From Megalonaias nervosa (lineage: Eukaryota; Mollusca; Bivalvia; Unionida; Unionidae): DNA of 64,000 bases. The stretch is from the NCBI GenBank assembly GCA_016617855.1, contig JAECUM010093684.1, positions 37,148 through 101,147 of the forward strand, read 5' to 3'. The translations under genes were made by a program, and so were the position numbers. The first letter of the stretch is position 1. The number at the start of each line of letters is the position of its first letter. The notes under the pieces were generated by a model. It saw only the letters and a list, made by a program, of their open reading frames with translations. It made no database searches and had not been told where the DNA came from. Shown one piece after another: positions 1 to 13,408 of this stretch.

Positions 1-290
1 CCTCAGGTGCGGGAGGTCACGGGTTTGAACCCCAGCTGAGTCATACCTAAGACTTATAAAAATGGTACTAACAGCTACCTCGCTAGGCGTTCAGCATCAG
101 GAGGTTGGTGTTAGGACTGGTCAGCTTGGTATCAGGATAATGTAACTGGGTGGGACATGATGCTACATGTCTGTGGCATGCTGCCCCAGTGCTGGACATC
201 ACTATAAACTGCCACACTGTTGACATCATAGCGATATGACTAAAAAAAATTTGAAGCTGTGTTAAAAATCCAAATCATACACAAACATGT
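1..290 (+). repeat. SINE family C, copy 1 (cut by window edge)
   Basis: The B-box-like GGGTTTGAACCCC near 21-35 is followed by the family body, with CTGAGTCATACCTAAGACTT, CACTATAAACTGCCACACTG and the end TTAAAAATCCAAATCATACA. The same body recurs at 13081, 22416 and 30095. The tRNA-like A box lies off the window edge. Confidence 0.8.
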
Positions 291-309
291 TCATGAAGTA
301 ACATCATTG

Positions 310-738
310 GTTGAATAGTATTTGCATCACTGCTTTTTTTTGTATTTTCAAAAAAATGAATGACGTCAGGAAAAAAATTGACTTTACAGCACTTTTCAAA
401 TTCCACAACAGAGTGTTGTCCCATACATTTCTGACCTACATGATTATATTTTTAAGCTAACTGTTCTGTCACACAATATTTAGAATGTACTTTCTATGAA
501 TTGTATATTTTCCTTAATCTGTTTATCCGGTGATTGACAAAAAACAGACACTGTAATAAAGTGGTATTTCCCTAGACACAGTGATTTCTCCTGTTACAGG
601 GTTCACTTATGAAACAGGCACTTGATTGAGGGGGAAACTAATAATAACACTCCCCTGGTGTGTTTCAAGATTAAATTGTCAAAACATTCAGAAGACAAGT
701 ATAATTTCTAAATCAACATGTGTAGGATGATAGGATCT
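310..738. other. Upstream non-coding DNA
   Basis: AT-rich sequence with no open frame, splice-bounded exon or recognisable repeat. It could hold part of the 5' region of the glycogenin gene, but I see no promoter signal that I could defend. Confidence 0.5.
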
Positions 739-739
739 G

Positions 740-1001
740 CTCAACTAATTGTTGTTGTTGTAGGGTTTAACGCCATTTTTCATCACAAGATAGGCTATAC
801 ATGGCAGCCAGTATTAATGGTGGAGGAGAACCTGGGGAAAACACTGGAAAGAACCACCAACCCACGAGAAGCTACTGGCAAACTTTCTCACATACCCACA
901 TTGGCTGAACCCGAGACTCAAACCCATGCGGTGAGGTGGCAGTGATCCATAATGGTTAGTGCTTAAACCACACCGCCATTCAGGGGCCCCCTCAACTAAT
1001 T
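740..1001 (-). repeat. SINE family A, copy 1, with 11-bp target duplication
   Basis: Reverse-oriented tRNA-derived SINE occupying 751-990. On the minus strand it starts GGGGCCCCTGAATGG and carries a B-box-like GGGTTTGAGTC, then a body ending in a (CAA)n tail, seen here as GTTGTTGTTG at 751-760. An 11-bp direct repeat, CTCAACTAATT, flanks it at 740-750 and 991-1001, as expected from LINE-driven retroposition. Confidence 0.85.
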
Positions 1002-3058
1002 TTTTGTAATTGTCAGTTGTGTGTTTGAAGCTTGAACATTTAATTCTTTATTTGGTTTCAACAGGCTAAATATTGCATAAGTGGTTTCTTTCAGTTTCAG
1101 TTACATGATAACAATAGTTGTTGATTTGGGCTTCACCATTTTTCTTCACAGTGAGGTTTTAAAATAAAAGATTTTTTTTAATGGCTTCTTAATACTGCAG
1201 TATTGACTATAAAGCAGTCATAGTATACATTATATAAACTACAGGTATATTTTCTCAGGTACCAATAAAAAATGTATGCTATTTCGATGACAAGTTTATT
1301 ACTTTGGCTCCATGTACAGAGCAGCAAAAGAGCTTGATACTTGGAGGTTGACTCGTCAGTAGTTTTGGTAAAGAAGAAGAAACGGAAAGATTTGTGGAAT
1401 GAATTCTGGAAATCATTGGCTGAAAAATGAAAAAGTTGTGGAACATCATTATCTTTATGCACATGGTGTCAAGACTTGAAGAAAAAATGCAATGGCTACC
1501 CAAGGAAAATAGGTCGAGGAATTAAAGATTTTGGTCATTAACCTGCTGTGGAGAAAGTTTCTGTAAGAATAAAGGGAATCCTGCATTGCTTAAAGATGAC
1601 AGGAAAAAGTTAATACAATATGGTCATTTGTTTGTTTCCAGTGTGTTGTGAAATGTATTGATCAGAAATGCAAATTAAAGAAATTAATATTGTAAAGAAA
1701 GTTCTTCTTTGATTCATTTTAGCTGCACACAAAACTAAAGAATGACAGGGTAAAGGCATTGAGAATTGTTGTTGTTGTATCACTCAAAAGACATAATTTT
1801 CTCTCTCTCTCGTTCACTAATAACAGTACTTTTGATTTATGAGACAGAAAATTTACTTTGTACATTTGTACCCTTAGGTTGTCGAGTAGCGTGTGTACTG
1901 TAGAACTTGTTTTGGTATGATCCCTTTATTTTTCATACACGGTCAGCACCACCAAATGATAATTATTTATTTTACATATAATTTTTCGTACACTGAAATT
2001 AATAATTATTTTTTCATGTACAAAAAATTACATAAAATATGGTATTTCAAAATATTTCACAATGAATTGGAATTAACACTGATGTAATGTATTTTGGTGA
2101 CAACAATATACAAATTCTGAATTATTGCATAGGGAAAAAATGCCTTGTTATTGGGGTTCCTAGTTTTAGATCTGAAACAGCAATTTTTCCAGGGAAAGAA
2201 GTCCAGGATTGCAACTTTCAAAATTTCTTTGCAGAATCCTGTGTATGTGCATGTACAAATTTTAATGTGTTGATATTTTGCAAAACATTTTAAGCATTTA
2301 AACCAAAATTGTAGCATCTTAACATCTACTGTAAGCATAGTCCATTTTTTGTTGTGCATTTGATCAGTACAAACTATGCTATCATAACAAGTTCTTGGTA
2401 CAGTTCTTTGCATGTTTAAAACGATAGTACTACTTGATGACTCTGAGAACACTCCCTCAAATAATCACACAATAGAACACACCTTGAACTAGTTTTGGCC
2501 ACTAATAACATTCGAAAAGATGTGATTAATATCTTCCTGATTAAGGCGTAGTCTGGTATAGCAAAATCATGTTTTGGAGTATTCACAAAATTTCCCATAG
2601 AATTTCAAATTATAGGAGTATGATACTGATCCTTTATATTTGTATCTTGAACCCTGAAAGCTTCATGTTACCTGTTCATTGACAGCTACTAATAGTAAGC
2701 AATATTGTTATACCAGCAGTGATGTCAGTAAGAAATTAGTCTGGGCTGATCATTACCCTAGTATCACAGACATGCAGAACATAAAAGACATGTAATTAAT
2801 TGTGCATACTGTGAACTTAACTGAACACTGGAGGCCATTCTGTAGGCCAATATATTAGCCCCACACCTGTAATGATACAGGAGCTTAAGGGGCTGATCTC
2901 ACCGGTTCATTAAAACATGCAAATATTTGTAGACACTTTTGTCTGCACATATCTGTGTACATTTTATCCACTTACATTTAAATTCCTTTTCAGTTTCATT
3001 AAAGACTTGTCTGATTCTGATCTGTGTTATCCTCATTCTGCTTTCTTTTTTCTTCCAG
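1002..3058. other. Non-coding stretch before glycogenin exon 1
   Basis: AT-rich DNA with short chance frames on both strands and a (CT)n run at 1801-1810. No frame shows a recognisable protein or consistent splice borders. The unlocated 5' UTR exon could be here. Confidence 0.5.
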
Positions 3059-3200
3059 AAATGAAGGAAGCTTTTGTTACTCTAGCGACCAATGACACAT
3101 ACTCTTTAGGATGTCTGGTGCTGGAAAAGTCACTGAGAAAAGTGGGTACCACCCGACAGTTGGTTGTTATGGTCACCAGTGGTGTTTCCGAGTCAATGAG
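3059..3200 (+). CDS. GYG1: Glycogenin coding exon 1 (residues 1-47)
   Basis: The acceptor is a pyrimidine-rich tract ending TTCCAG at 3058. The exon begins AA, then ATG at 3061, the most likely start because the family protein begins directly before AFVTL. The exon encodes the first Rossmann-like strand and the UDP-glucose-binding start of the GT8 fold, ending in SGVSESM plus two bases of an Arg codon. The donor AG|GTAGCA at 3201 is acceptable but not strong. The reading frame stays open upstream into the intron to 2917, but that stretch is hydrophobic intron translation, not protein. Because a splice acceptor precedes the start codon by two bases, an upstream exon, mostly or wholly 5' UTR, must exist. 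I could not locate it, so an extra residue or two at the N terminus is possible. Confidence 0.93.
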
Positions 3201-6200
3201 GTAGCACTTCACTTTTTTCTTTCATTTTTTAAGAAATTAATTTCCATTAATTGTATTCATAGTGTCCAGTAGAACCATGAATTTCAGCCATTTTGTTTTT
3301 TTAGTGGGTGGGTGGGTGATAAAGTGGTCTAACGTGCTCTCCTTTACATATCACTGACATCTCATCTCTCTCCGCATAGATTTGAGACTGTTCTGTGGGT
3401 ATGTGAGAAAGCTTGCTTGTAGCTTCCCATGGGTTGGCTGTTCATTGCATAGTCCATCTGGGTTCTTCCTCAATTCTCACAACAGGGATTTTCCTAGACC
3501 TTTATGGGTCAGCTCAATTAAAAAATGTGTGTATATTTTTGCAATCTTGACCAAGAACTTCCCATTTGAGAGAAACTTTGTTTGCAGGAGATTCATATAC
3601 ATGTAACAAGCAAAAAAAATCTGTTTTATTATTAAACTCTTGGGCAAAAACTGAGAAAGAACTAATGTATAAATAAAATAAAAATTGTATTCACTGCAGT
3701 TATTGTATGGATTAGTATAAATACTGTGATTTGCTGGATTGTATAATTTTGCACAGAAACTAATTTATGACAATTGAATAAACTTTATGACGGTGCATAC
3801 CATCAGCTTCATGCCATTAAATATGCCATATTTAGATTGCTAATATGCATGTTGTATAACTCATTTATGCACATATTTTCCCGTATCTTGCCATGAATTT
3901 GCCTTGTTCTGGTGAATTGTGGGTTTGGGAAAAGGAGTCACGTTGTCTCAAAATTCTGTGTTTGTCATGAATCCTGATTTCTTTCTGTTCAAAGGGGTTA
4001 TTGTATCCTTGTTTTCTTCCAACCATCACACTTTCATTTCCATGCTACAGCTTTAAAGCATGGGATGAAACTTGGCACATTATCATTAAAAGTCTGTACA
4101 CCATCATTAGGGGTGTCACATACTATATGTGGGGTGGTTGTCTTGTGAAGGTCACAACTCGGTATTTTAAGTTCTCCTTCAGACTTTAGTTTACACTCCA
4201 ACTTTAGAGTCATTTAAAATTATGGGGTGAAAGTCTGCATACTTGTATGTTGTCATTAGAAGATGTATATTGTACCACATTGGCAATCATATCTTCAGGA
4301 TCCAGGTTATGACTTAAGTTTCCTTTATCCTTTTTTTTATTCCAGTCAGTAACTTGATATGTAAGAGATTAATGGATGAAATGTAGTATACTGTAATGTA
4401 CATGGTCATGAGAAGGCAGTTTATGTACTAAATTTGGATTCCCCATCTTCACAGTTAAGTTCACAGGTCAATGCTCCAAGTTTTATATCATACTTTCCAT
4501 TCTTTATAACTTTGGAGTCCTTCATCTATAGAGGTGAAACATGAATACTTACTTGAGTACATTATCATTAGAAGCTATCTTGTATATGCTTACAACATTG
4601 GGGATTGTATGTTCATGGTCATGGGTCAGTATTTTATCTTTAGTATCACACTTTCATTTTCTCTCATAATTGCAATGATTTTAAGCCATTTAAGGATTGC
4701 CCCCTCCCCCTCTTTTCCTCTTTGTTTTACATTCATTGAAGTGTGAATGGAAGAAACACTGTACAACTGTATGAACCATGAAGCGGATCCTATTTAAATT
4801 TGCAGTTTTTTCGGTTCATTCTGAAAAAAATTTGGTCCATGTAATAATTATTTACATCTAATAGTAACAACAGAAATTCTTGTATGTTAAATATACCATT
4901 CAAACTTATCAGGCTTTGTATAAATACAAGATATAAATAAGTATCCATAACTTGGCACTCAGCCGTTTATAAGATGGCAACCAGTTCCCTGTCAGTGTGG
5001 CACAAACTAACCCATGGTCATTAAACCATGATATGAGCAGCCTTTGTTAGACTATAATCCAAGTGCCCAAAGTGAAATCCATGGTGAACTCCATTGGACT
5101 GTATAGTCCTAGTACCCAAAGTAAAATCCATGATGGACTACATTGGACTGTACAGCCCAAGTACCCAAAGTTAAATCAGTAGTGGACTCCATTGGACTGT
5201 ACAGTCCAAGTACCCAAAGTGAAATCCATGGTGAACTCCATAGAATTCTACAGTCCAAGTACCCAAAGTAAAATCCATGATGGACTCCATTGGACTGTAC
5301 AGTCCAAGTTCCCAAAGCAAAATCCTTGGTGGACTGAATTGAAATGTACAGACCAAGTACCAGACATCAAATCCATGGTGGACTCCATTGGACTGTACAA
5401 TCCAAGTACCCAGTGTAAAATCCGTTGTGGACTGTATTGTACTTTACAGTCTAAGTACCCAAAGCGAAATCCATGGTTGACTCCATTGGACTGTACAGTC
5501 CAAGTACTAAAAGTGAAATTTATAGTGGACTACATTGGACTGTACAATCCATGTACCCAAAGTGAAATCCTTTGTGAAATCCATTGGACTGTACAGCCCA
5601 AGTACTCAAAGCAAAATCCATGGTGGACTTGATTGGAATGTACAGACTAAGTACCAAACATCAAATCTGTGGTGGACTCCATTGGACTGTACAATCCAAG
5701 TACCCAATATGAAATTTATAGTTGACTCCATTGGACTGTACAATCCATGTACCCAAAGTGAAATCCATAGTGGACTTCATTGGACTGTACCAGCCAAGTA
5801 CTGAATGTGAAATCCATTGTGGACTCCATTGGACTATGTACAGTCCATGTACCCAAAGCAAAATCCATGATGGACTCCATTGGACTGTACAGTCCAAGTA
5901 CCAAAAGTGAAATTTATAGTGGACTCCATTGGGCTGTACAATCCGTGTACCCAAAGTGAAATCCATAGTGGACTGCATTGGACTGTACAGTCCCAAGTAC
6001 CCAGAGCAAAATCCATGGTGGACTGTACAGTCCAAGTACCAAACATCAAATCCATGTTGGATCCATTGGACTGTACAGTCCAACTACCGAAATCGAAAAC
6101 AATAGTTGATTCCATTGGACTGTACAGTCGAAGCACCACAAGTGAAATTTATTGTGGACTCCATTGGACTGTACAATCCATGTTCCCAAAGTGAAATCCA

Positions 6201-9200
6201 TAGTGCATATCATTGGACTGTACAGTCCAAGTACCCAAAGTGAAATCCATGATGGACTGCATTGGACTGTACAGTCCAAGTACCCAAAGCAAAATCCATG
6301 ATGGAGAATATGCATATGATTAAACTGCAGCAATTATTTTGATTTGTTAAATTACTTTTATCGTTGTTTGCTGATGTCGAAATTTGTGAGCAGCTCTGAC
6401 TTGACCTAGTTAGTGTACAACATTCATTATTAAAAAAGTTTAGTTTTATTCCTTAGTTTTTGCAATATTTATTTAATTTACCAGAGCTGTGAAATATATC
6501 TATTTAACAGGATACTTTTTTCCCAAGAGTTACCATTGTTGCCATCATAAATGCATAAAGTGATCAAAACACTCAAAATGAAGTCATTTGGGTTGATAAA
6601 AGCTGATAACAAATCTTTTTTTAAACTTTAAGGGGGGTAGAGGAATGAGCTGCTTGGTGATCATTATCAGTGAAGATTCATTTCTTAAACAAAAAATTAA
6701 TGTTATTTAAAAATAGAAACAGCATATTTTGGTTACTTCTCAATGAATCCAAACATATCAGTTTCTGATATATTTACTATTTGTGGGATACTTAGGTGCA
6801 TATAGGATGTGTTCATTTGGCTATTTTGTTTGTGCAATTGCAGAAATGTGAAAATGTTACAATTTTTTCATATTGGATCTACATTTTTCTTGTACTGGCC
6901 CCTTTTCACTGCAAATCTCAACTTATCCTACTTTTCTGCTGAGGTTCATTTTATCTGCTTTTCAGTCCAGACTACTTTAGATCAAAAGTCAAAAAGATTA
7001 AAAATTTGCACACACTACAGTTCCGAAAATGTAACTTTCAGCCTTTAAAAAATCCGGTAAAAAATTATTTTCTGCTGTATTTTTAATGTGTTTAGAAGGT
7101 CAAATATTTGGTACCATTGTACAACTACATCTTTCTCCTTTTCTTCAATGCCACCTACTTTGGTGCATCATAAATGATGTTGATGTTAAAAAACCCAAAA
7201 GTATGGTACTACCATGTGAAGTGTAACCATGGCATGCGGTGATAACAGGTTGAGGGCTGTTTACAGTGATATATCTGTAAGTTCTTTTCACGACATATGA
7301 ATGATTTTCACATTAAATGTGCATCACATGGAAAAAGCCAAGTCGACAAGAATTGGTGGTACTGCTGGCTGGTCTTCTGATAATGTTGATAAAATTTTTA
7401 CTTTAAACTTCATTATTTACCCATCAAAGACAATTTTGTTAACAGAACCTTTTAGTGCCAACATTGTTAAGGTAGAAAGCTTGCTAATAGCTTCACATGA
7501 GTTGGTCGTTTTTCTTGGATTTTCCCAGGTTCATCTTCACCAAATATACTGGCTGCCATTATAGCCCATCATATGCTGAAAAATAGTGTTAAACCCACAA
7601 GACCAATCCAAACTAGAGCAGAACCTTTTTGGTTAAATTTTGTTTGCAAGAAATGCTGTTTCAAGTTTACAAGACACTGTACACCTCTTTAGTTATTGTA
7701 AATTCTGCAGTTGCATCCCATGCACATAGCCACACAGTATGTCTGAATCCCTTTATTGATCAGTTTTCTTGTCATCGTCTTGCAGTAGAAAATAACATGA
7801 AGAAACCCTACAGATATTTTACATAAATTGTCTGATTTATTCAACAACTGTGAAAGACTTGCTGCAAAATGAGCAAACACAAGTGAGGTACAGTATGATA
7901 ATAGGGGTCATTTCTTTTTAACGCGTTTAGCAGTTAGATAGGAGAAAGAATGAGGCTGTAATCTTTTCAATTAAATGGCATCATTTCATTTATTGCAAAC
8001 CATATAAATGTTTTGCAGTGTTGGTAAATTTTGCAGCCTTGGTTATTCACCTTGTTTGACCTTGTGTGAAAAATATTTGTTAACCTAATGCAAGATATAA
8101 AAGTCATAACAAAATAGCAGTTGAATTTCTGATATCATTGTTTTAATTTTGTTGGTTTGGTGTTAGATCATCAGTCTTGAATTGTTTTGAAATGCTTGCA
8201 TCAGCATGAAAAATTCCAGACATTGTCTGCATCAGTGTTTATTTTATGACCTTTTTATGATATTCATTTATAACAGTATGACATCATGGAGAGCACATTT
8301 GTTTTTCGACAGTTTAAATTTAAATAGTATTCACTTTAAATTCCTGTGTTCTGTGGCATATATGTCATGTACAGGTGCCATGTGGGTGAAGGGGGTAATA
8401 TCTTAAGTGTCTTGGTCACAGGCCGTTATTTTAAGTGTCTCAGTAGTATTTTCCCTTCCATGTTATAATGTGAGGTATTTTAGATAAGTGAATTTAGTTT
8501 TATACCCTTGTATATTGTCACTAGAAAATCCATGCCACATTTGAATTCCGTCTTTAAGGTCAAGGTCATGGGTGTCTATTTCATGTTTGCGTTTGTTGAT
8601 CTGTTATATCTTGTAAAATCTGTTGAGCTTTAGGAACCATGCTACTTGTGTTTTTTGTTGTTGTTGTTTCTTATGTATATGTATCACAGGCAAGGTTTCA
8701 GATATGCTGCCATGCAGTGGGATGATGCTATGCTTGTAAAAAAAAATTCAAGAGTCGTGTAAGTTATTACGTAAAGATCTCGCATATTATCAGTGGTTCC
8801 CATTATTTCTCATACCCAATTCATCATTTTTTAACTTTTTTTTTTGTTTATTTTGGTTGATCTTATCATTGTCTTTTTTTGCCTTTTCTCCATAAAACTC
8901 AATCCTATATCAGGGTTAAAAATCTGCAACCTGACTCACTAAAAACCTCCCAACCCACAATTCTTTTTTGCTGTTTAATCCCCCAATTTTTTTTACAGAT
9001 AAAGTGCAGACAGCATATTTATTATTATTTGATCTGCGGTTTAAACATAGCCCAAACTCCATTATGTTAGCGCATTATTGAATGGTAAGGGTTATGATGT
9101 AAAGCGCCTACACATGAAATCATCCTCGTGGTGTCGGATAAAAATTCTTCGAGTGAGGTGACAGCTTATGGTCAATTTAATCAAAATGAAACAAAAAAAA

Positions 9201-12200
9201 AGCACACAATGTTGATTAGGAATGATATTGAAAGGATTGCAAACACAGACTCATTATTGAAAACCATACATAATTGGTGAAAAAAAACAACCTCTGCTAT
9301 TACTGTGCAGCATCTGGGGCACCAAAAGACAAGAAAGCAAAGAAAGAGTATAAAACAGTTCTTCCACTTGGTGAAGAGTGTCTCTCTAAAGGAAGGTAAT
9401 TTAAATTATTTAAAGATGTCGTTTCAAATAAATACTAAGCCTTTGCAGGTTCTACTACTATTAACAGACCAGTATTTTTAAAAACATTTTAAAACCCTAA
9501 GTGTTACAAGTGATAAGTACTCTGAAACATTATGAAAGCATAATGTTCTAGTGTTACGTGTAGGCTCGTACAAAAGCAACAAAAGAGTGAAGTCAACAAG
9601 CTTTGTAAATTTAACAAAATAATTTATTTCCCAAGAAAATAAGGTAAAAATATGAAATAGGACTTACGGTTTGTGAATATAATCCAAAAAATTAATCCTA
9701 GAATTCAAAAATACAAGTCCTATCACTAAAAAGTTCTAATTGAATCCAGGTTCGAATCTCGATGAAGTTCCAATATGGAAGGCGATGACGTCCTCTATAA
9801 CCAGTTTGTGTTGATGTGTCAACAGTTCCTTGTTGAGTCACCAAGAATATAATTCCAGCTTTTGAATTCATTTAATTTGAACAGTGCAGTAAAAGAAAAT
9901 GCCATTTTGCATGTAACCTAGAATAGCCCTATCTAAGAATCAGATTCTCATGTTGGAAATGAATAATAAAAAAGGCTGTTTACAACATAGCTGACACATG
10001 GGCCGAACATGACCTTGCCTTGGTAATAATCAATCATTTTCACTTAGTGTTTGCAAATCTCTCAACCAAGGTGAGCTAACAATAGTAATAAAGCAACACT
10101 TTTGCGTTCTAATCAGGTCAAAACAAAAGAGTGAATTTTCCGAAAAAAGTCAAATCCCATGAAAATTATCGTTACAATAAAATGTAATGAAACAAAAATA
10201 AAATTAAAAAAATTTTTAATACTAATTACACAGGTAATTAAATTGCATATACGTAACACTAGTAAATGGTGTTTAATATGCAAGTGATACATGACTCTAT
10301 TCTGAAATCACTTTTCTAGTCACTTTTGGGTAATTTGATAATCCTGAAAAAGTGTTAAAAGTAATGCTTATTTTGAAGGATGTATGTCCTATGTCAGCTT
10401 TGTGTGATTTAATGAAATAAAAAGAACAATTATCTCATCCAGAAACAGGACCATTTTCTCAGAGACAGAAGTCAACGGCTTCATTCAGAGATGACATAAA
10501 GGGATTAACTCTATAAGCAAAGTGTGTAACCCGGTTGCACCAACTTGAATAGACGATAGCTTTGTGATTGGGATGTAATCACTTAACATTGGGGGGAAAA
10601 ATAACAAACATCACAAGTCTTAAACACTATCAATCGAATCCCGCAAATGATTTTCTCTTGCTGGTTTAATAGACAATGACCTTATTCACCCCCGGCAATA
10701 CGGATTAACTCAAGACAAACAATATATGCGACCACTACATCAACTTTGGCACTACAACGGCAATTCATGACATGTACATTAGCCTGGTTTATGGACTGTA
10801 GCATCTATCACTGGTAGCAACAATCCTTTTTATTTTTAATATTCCTTTTATGTTTGTTTTTGATCAGAACAATCGATACTAATCAAGCGGTTGTTGTAAC
10901 AACTGATTACATATAGGTCAGTGGTGTCTGTCTGTTCTCACAATACAATCATTCATAGGGATGCCGGGTCCTACGAAGGCCGGGATGCAGGATTAGCCTA
11001 TGGGAATAATTAGTCTGGTTCCCTGCTTTATATGCTCCCTGCGTTCCTCACCCCTATATGAATAACGGAGAACAACACAGGGAGCATACGAAGCAGGGAA
11101 CCAGACTTGGAAATAATCTACATATACTTTAGTCTGGTTTAAGACAGAAGCTATAAAACACTATAAGCATAGCTAAAAAATTTCAGACATCGGTAGCCAG
11201 CCTATTTTTAAAATTTTTTTTATTTAGAACAGTATGAGCGGTTGTTCTTACAGGTATTAAATAAAGGTCGGTGGCGTTTATCCTCATTTTTGTGATGCGG
11301 TCGTTCATAGCAGTGTCGAAATGCATATTTTGCCAAGACATTGTGGTTGCTGGTCGCGTTCAGCAGGTGGTCGCTGATAATAGAACGTTTTTATAATAAA
11401 ATTGATCCATGCATTACGATTGTGGTCGGAAATGACAGGTGGTCACTCATAGCAGAGGTCACTCACAGCAGTTTTTACTGTATTGATAAATGAACTTTTA
11501 ATTCCTTTTATTTTGGTGTCAGATTGATGATGTTATTTGGATTATACAATATACAGCTTAGCCTTACTTCAGATGTGCACCTATCAAAAACTTCTAGTGC
11601 CACTTGTTTCTTGGTCTTTTCACTTCCTGGATATAATGGGCAAATTGTAAAAAAAAACAGCTAATATATTTTGTTTTTACTTTTGAGATATTTTGTAATT
11701 TATTTGTTGCACTTTCAGAGGTGGGTCTTGTCTAGTTTTCTTTATTTTAATAGCTGCTAAAGATAGTGTACTTATACTTGTTTGGCTGATTTTTATAGCA
11801 CATGGGGGCAGCCATTTTGGTTAGCAGTGTGTTGAGATCATGTACAATTGACACAAGTACAATATCCAAAAAGAAATTTCAGCCACAGTACATGACAATA
11901 AAATAGAGGTATGCCAACGTTCTCTCCATTGGCTTTGTTGCAAATGCAAACAATTTCGCTTTACCTGTCACTCTCTCAGAAGTACATGCAGTAATATCTT
12001 TAGAATGCCTCTCATTTATCAGCCTTCAGGAATTGTATCAAGCCAACATCAGTGTGTCATGTCTAAACAAAAGATGACAGATTTCTTTAAGAGAGTCATA
12101 GAGATGGAAAGATCATTTGTTAAGAACAAAATTAGCGAAGATGAAATATCAGATGGTTTGCTGCTAACTGAGCATAGCGCACTGATAGAGAAATGGCTGG

Positions 12201-13376
12201 CATGTTGTCTATTACTATGATGACATTCTGGAGGGTCACTTGAATATTTTTGAGGGTGACAAAACTTAACAAAATGTGGAAACGTGGTCGTGAGGTTCAG
12301 AAAACTATTTTTTACAGTTGTGGCCAAAAAAGGTTGGGTACCACTGGTTTAGGCCTTGCAGAAAACCTGATATGTTGACAAAAATATATAAGGAACAATA
12401 TGATGAATTGCAGAAAATTGTGTTTTGGATACATACATACATACATACATACATACCAGTTCATGAATCTATTCATACTGGCCATAATTGTACCAGTTCA
12501 GCCTTCATTAAAAGCCAATTGTAAAAGGGAGTTCAGTTCTCAAAGCAGAATTGACACTACTCTGAGGAATAGGGAAACCATATACTGTATATATTTACCA
12601 GCTGAGCAACAATTATGTATGCATATACTGTATATATTTATCGTCAAAGTGATAAAAAATCATTAAATGTTTAAAATTTGGTGTTCCTACGCCTTATGAT
12701 AATGTTACCCAACAGCTACTTTTGACATTGTTTACCCTCTCCCCATCTGAAGTATGTGTTGAGGACCTTATTTGAAGTCCCCCTCTTGAGAAAATTTCTG
12801 GCAGCATCTCTCTTCGTTTTTTTTGTCTTCGTGGTTAATGTCACTGGTCAGTTTTGTCCAATTTGCACGTGTTCTGAATGAAGTTCTTTGAGATAAAGAC
12901 ATGAAACTTGATTACTTTCCATGTCCACCTTGTAACTGGCAGCTCTATTGGAAAGGTTATATTTCATCATTATATACTTTTGGTGGCCTCATCGTTTAAG
13001 GGTGGGGGGAGAAATAGAAATTCACTGAACATTTCCTGTTAGCACATGTAGTTCATTGTGAATTTTAAGTTGATACAAACCGGTGGCCTAGTGGTTAGAG
13101 TGTCCACATTGGATGTGGGAGGTTGTGGGTTCGATCCCCGGCTGAGTCATACCTAAGACTTATAAAAATGGTACTAACAGCTGCCTCGCTTGGCGCTCAG
13201 CATTAAGAGGTTAGTGTTTGACTGGTCGGCCTGGTGTCAGGATAATGTGACTGGGTGGGACATGATGCTGTCAGTGGCATGATGTCCCAGTGCTAGACAT
13301 CACTGTAAACTGCCACACTGCAGACATCTTAGCGATATGACTGAAAAATTGTTAATGCTATGTTAAAAATCCAAAT

Positions 13377-13408
<32 letters not shown>

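Noticed and set aside
2917..3060. Upstream in-frame ATG extending glycogenin by 48 codons
   Set aside because: The extension is intronic: a clear acceptor lies at 3058 and the peptide is hydrophobic and unlike the family N terminus.
5109..6333. Several overlapping open frames of 60-146 codons on both strands
   Set aside because: Produced by the 49-bp satellite; the peptides are the same phrase in rotating frames.
13081..13150. tRNA gene with A and B boxes (also 15118, 30095, 39765, 62340)
   Set aside because: Boxes are present but acceptor and anticodon stems do not pair and each is followed by a family-specific SINE body.
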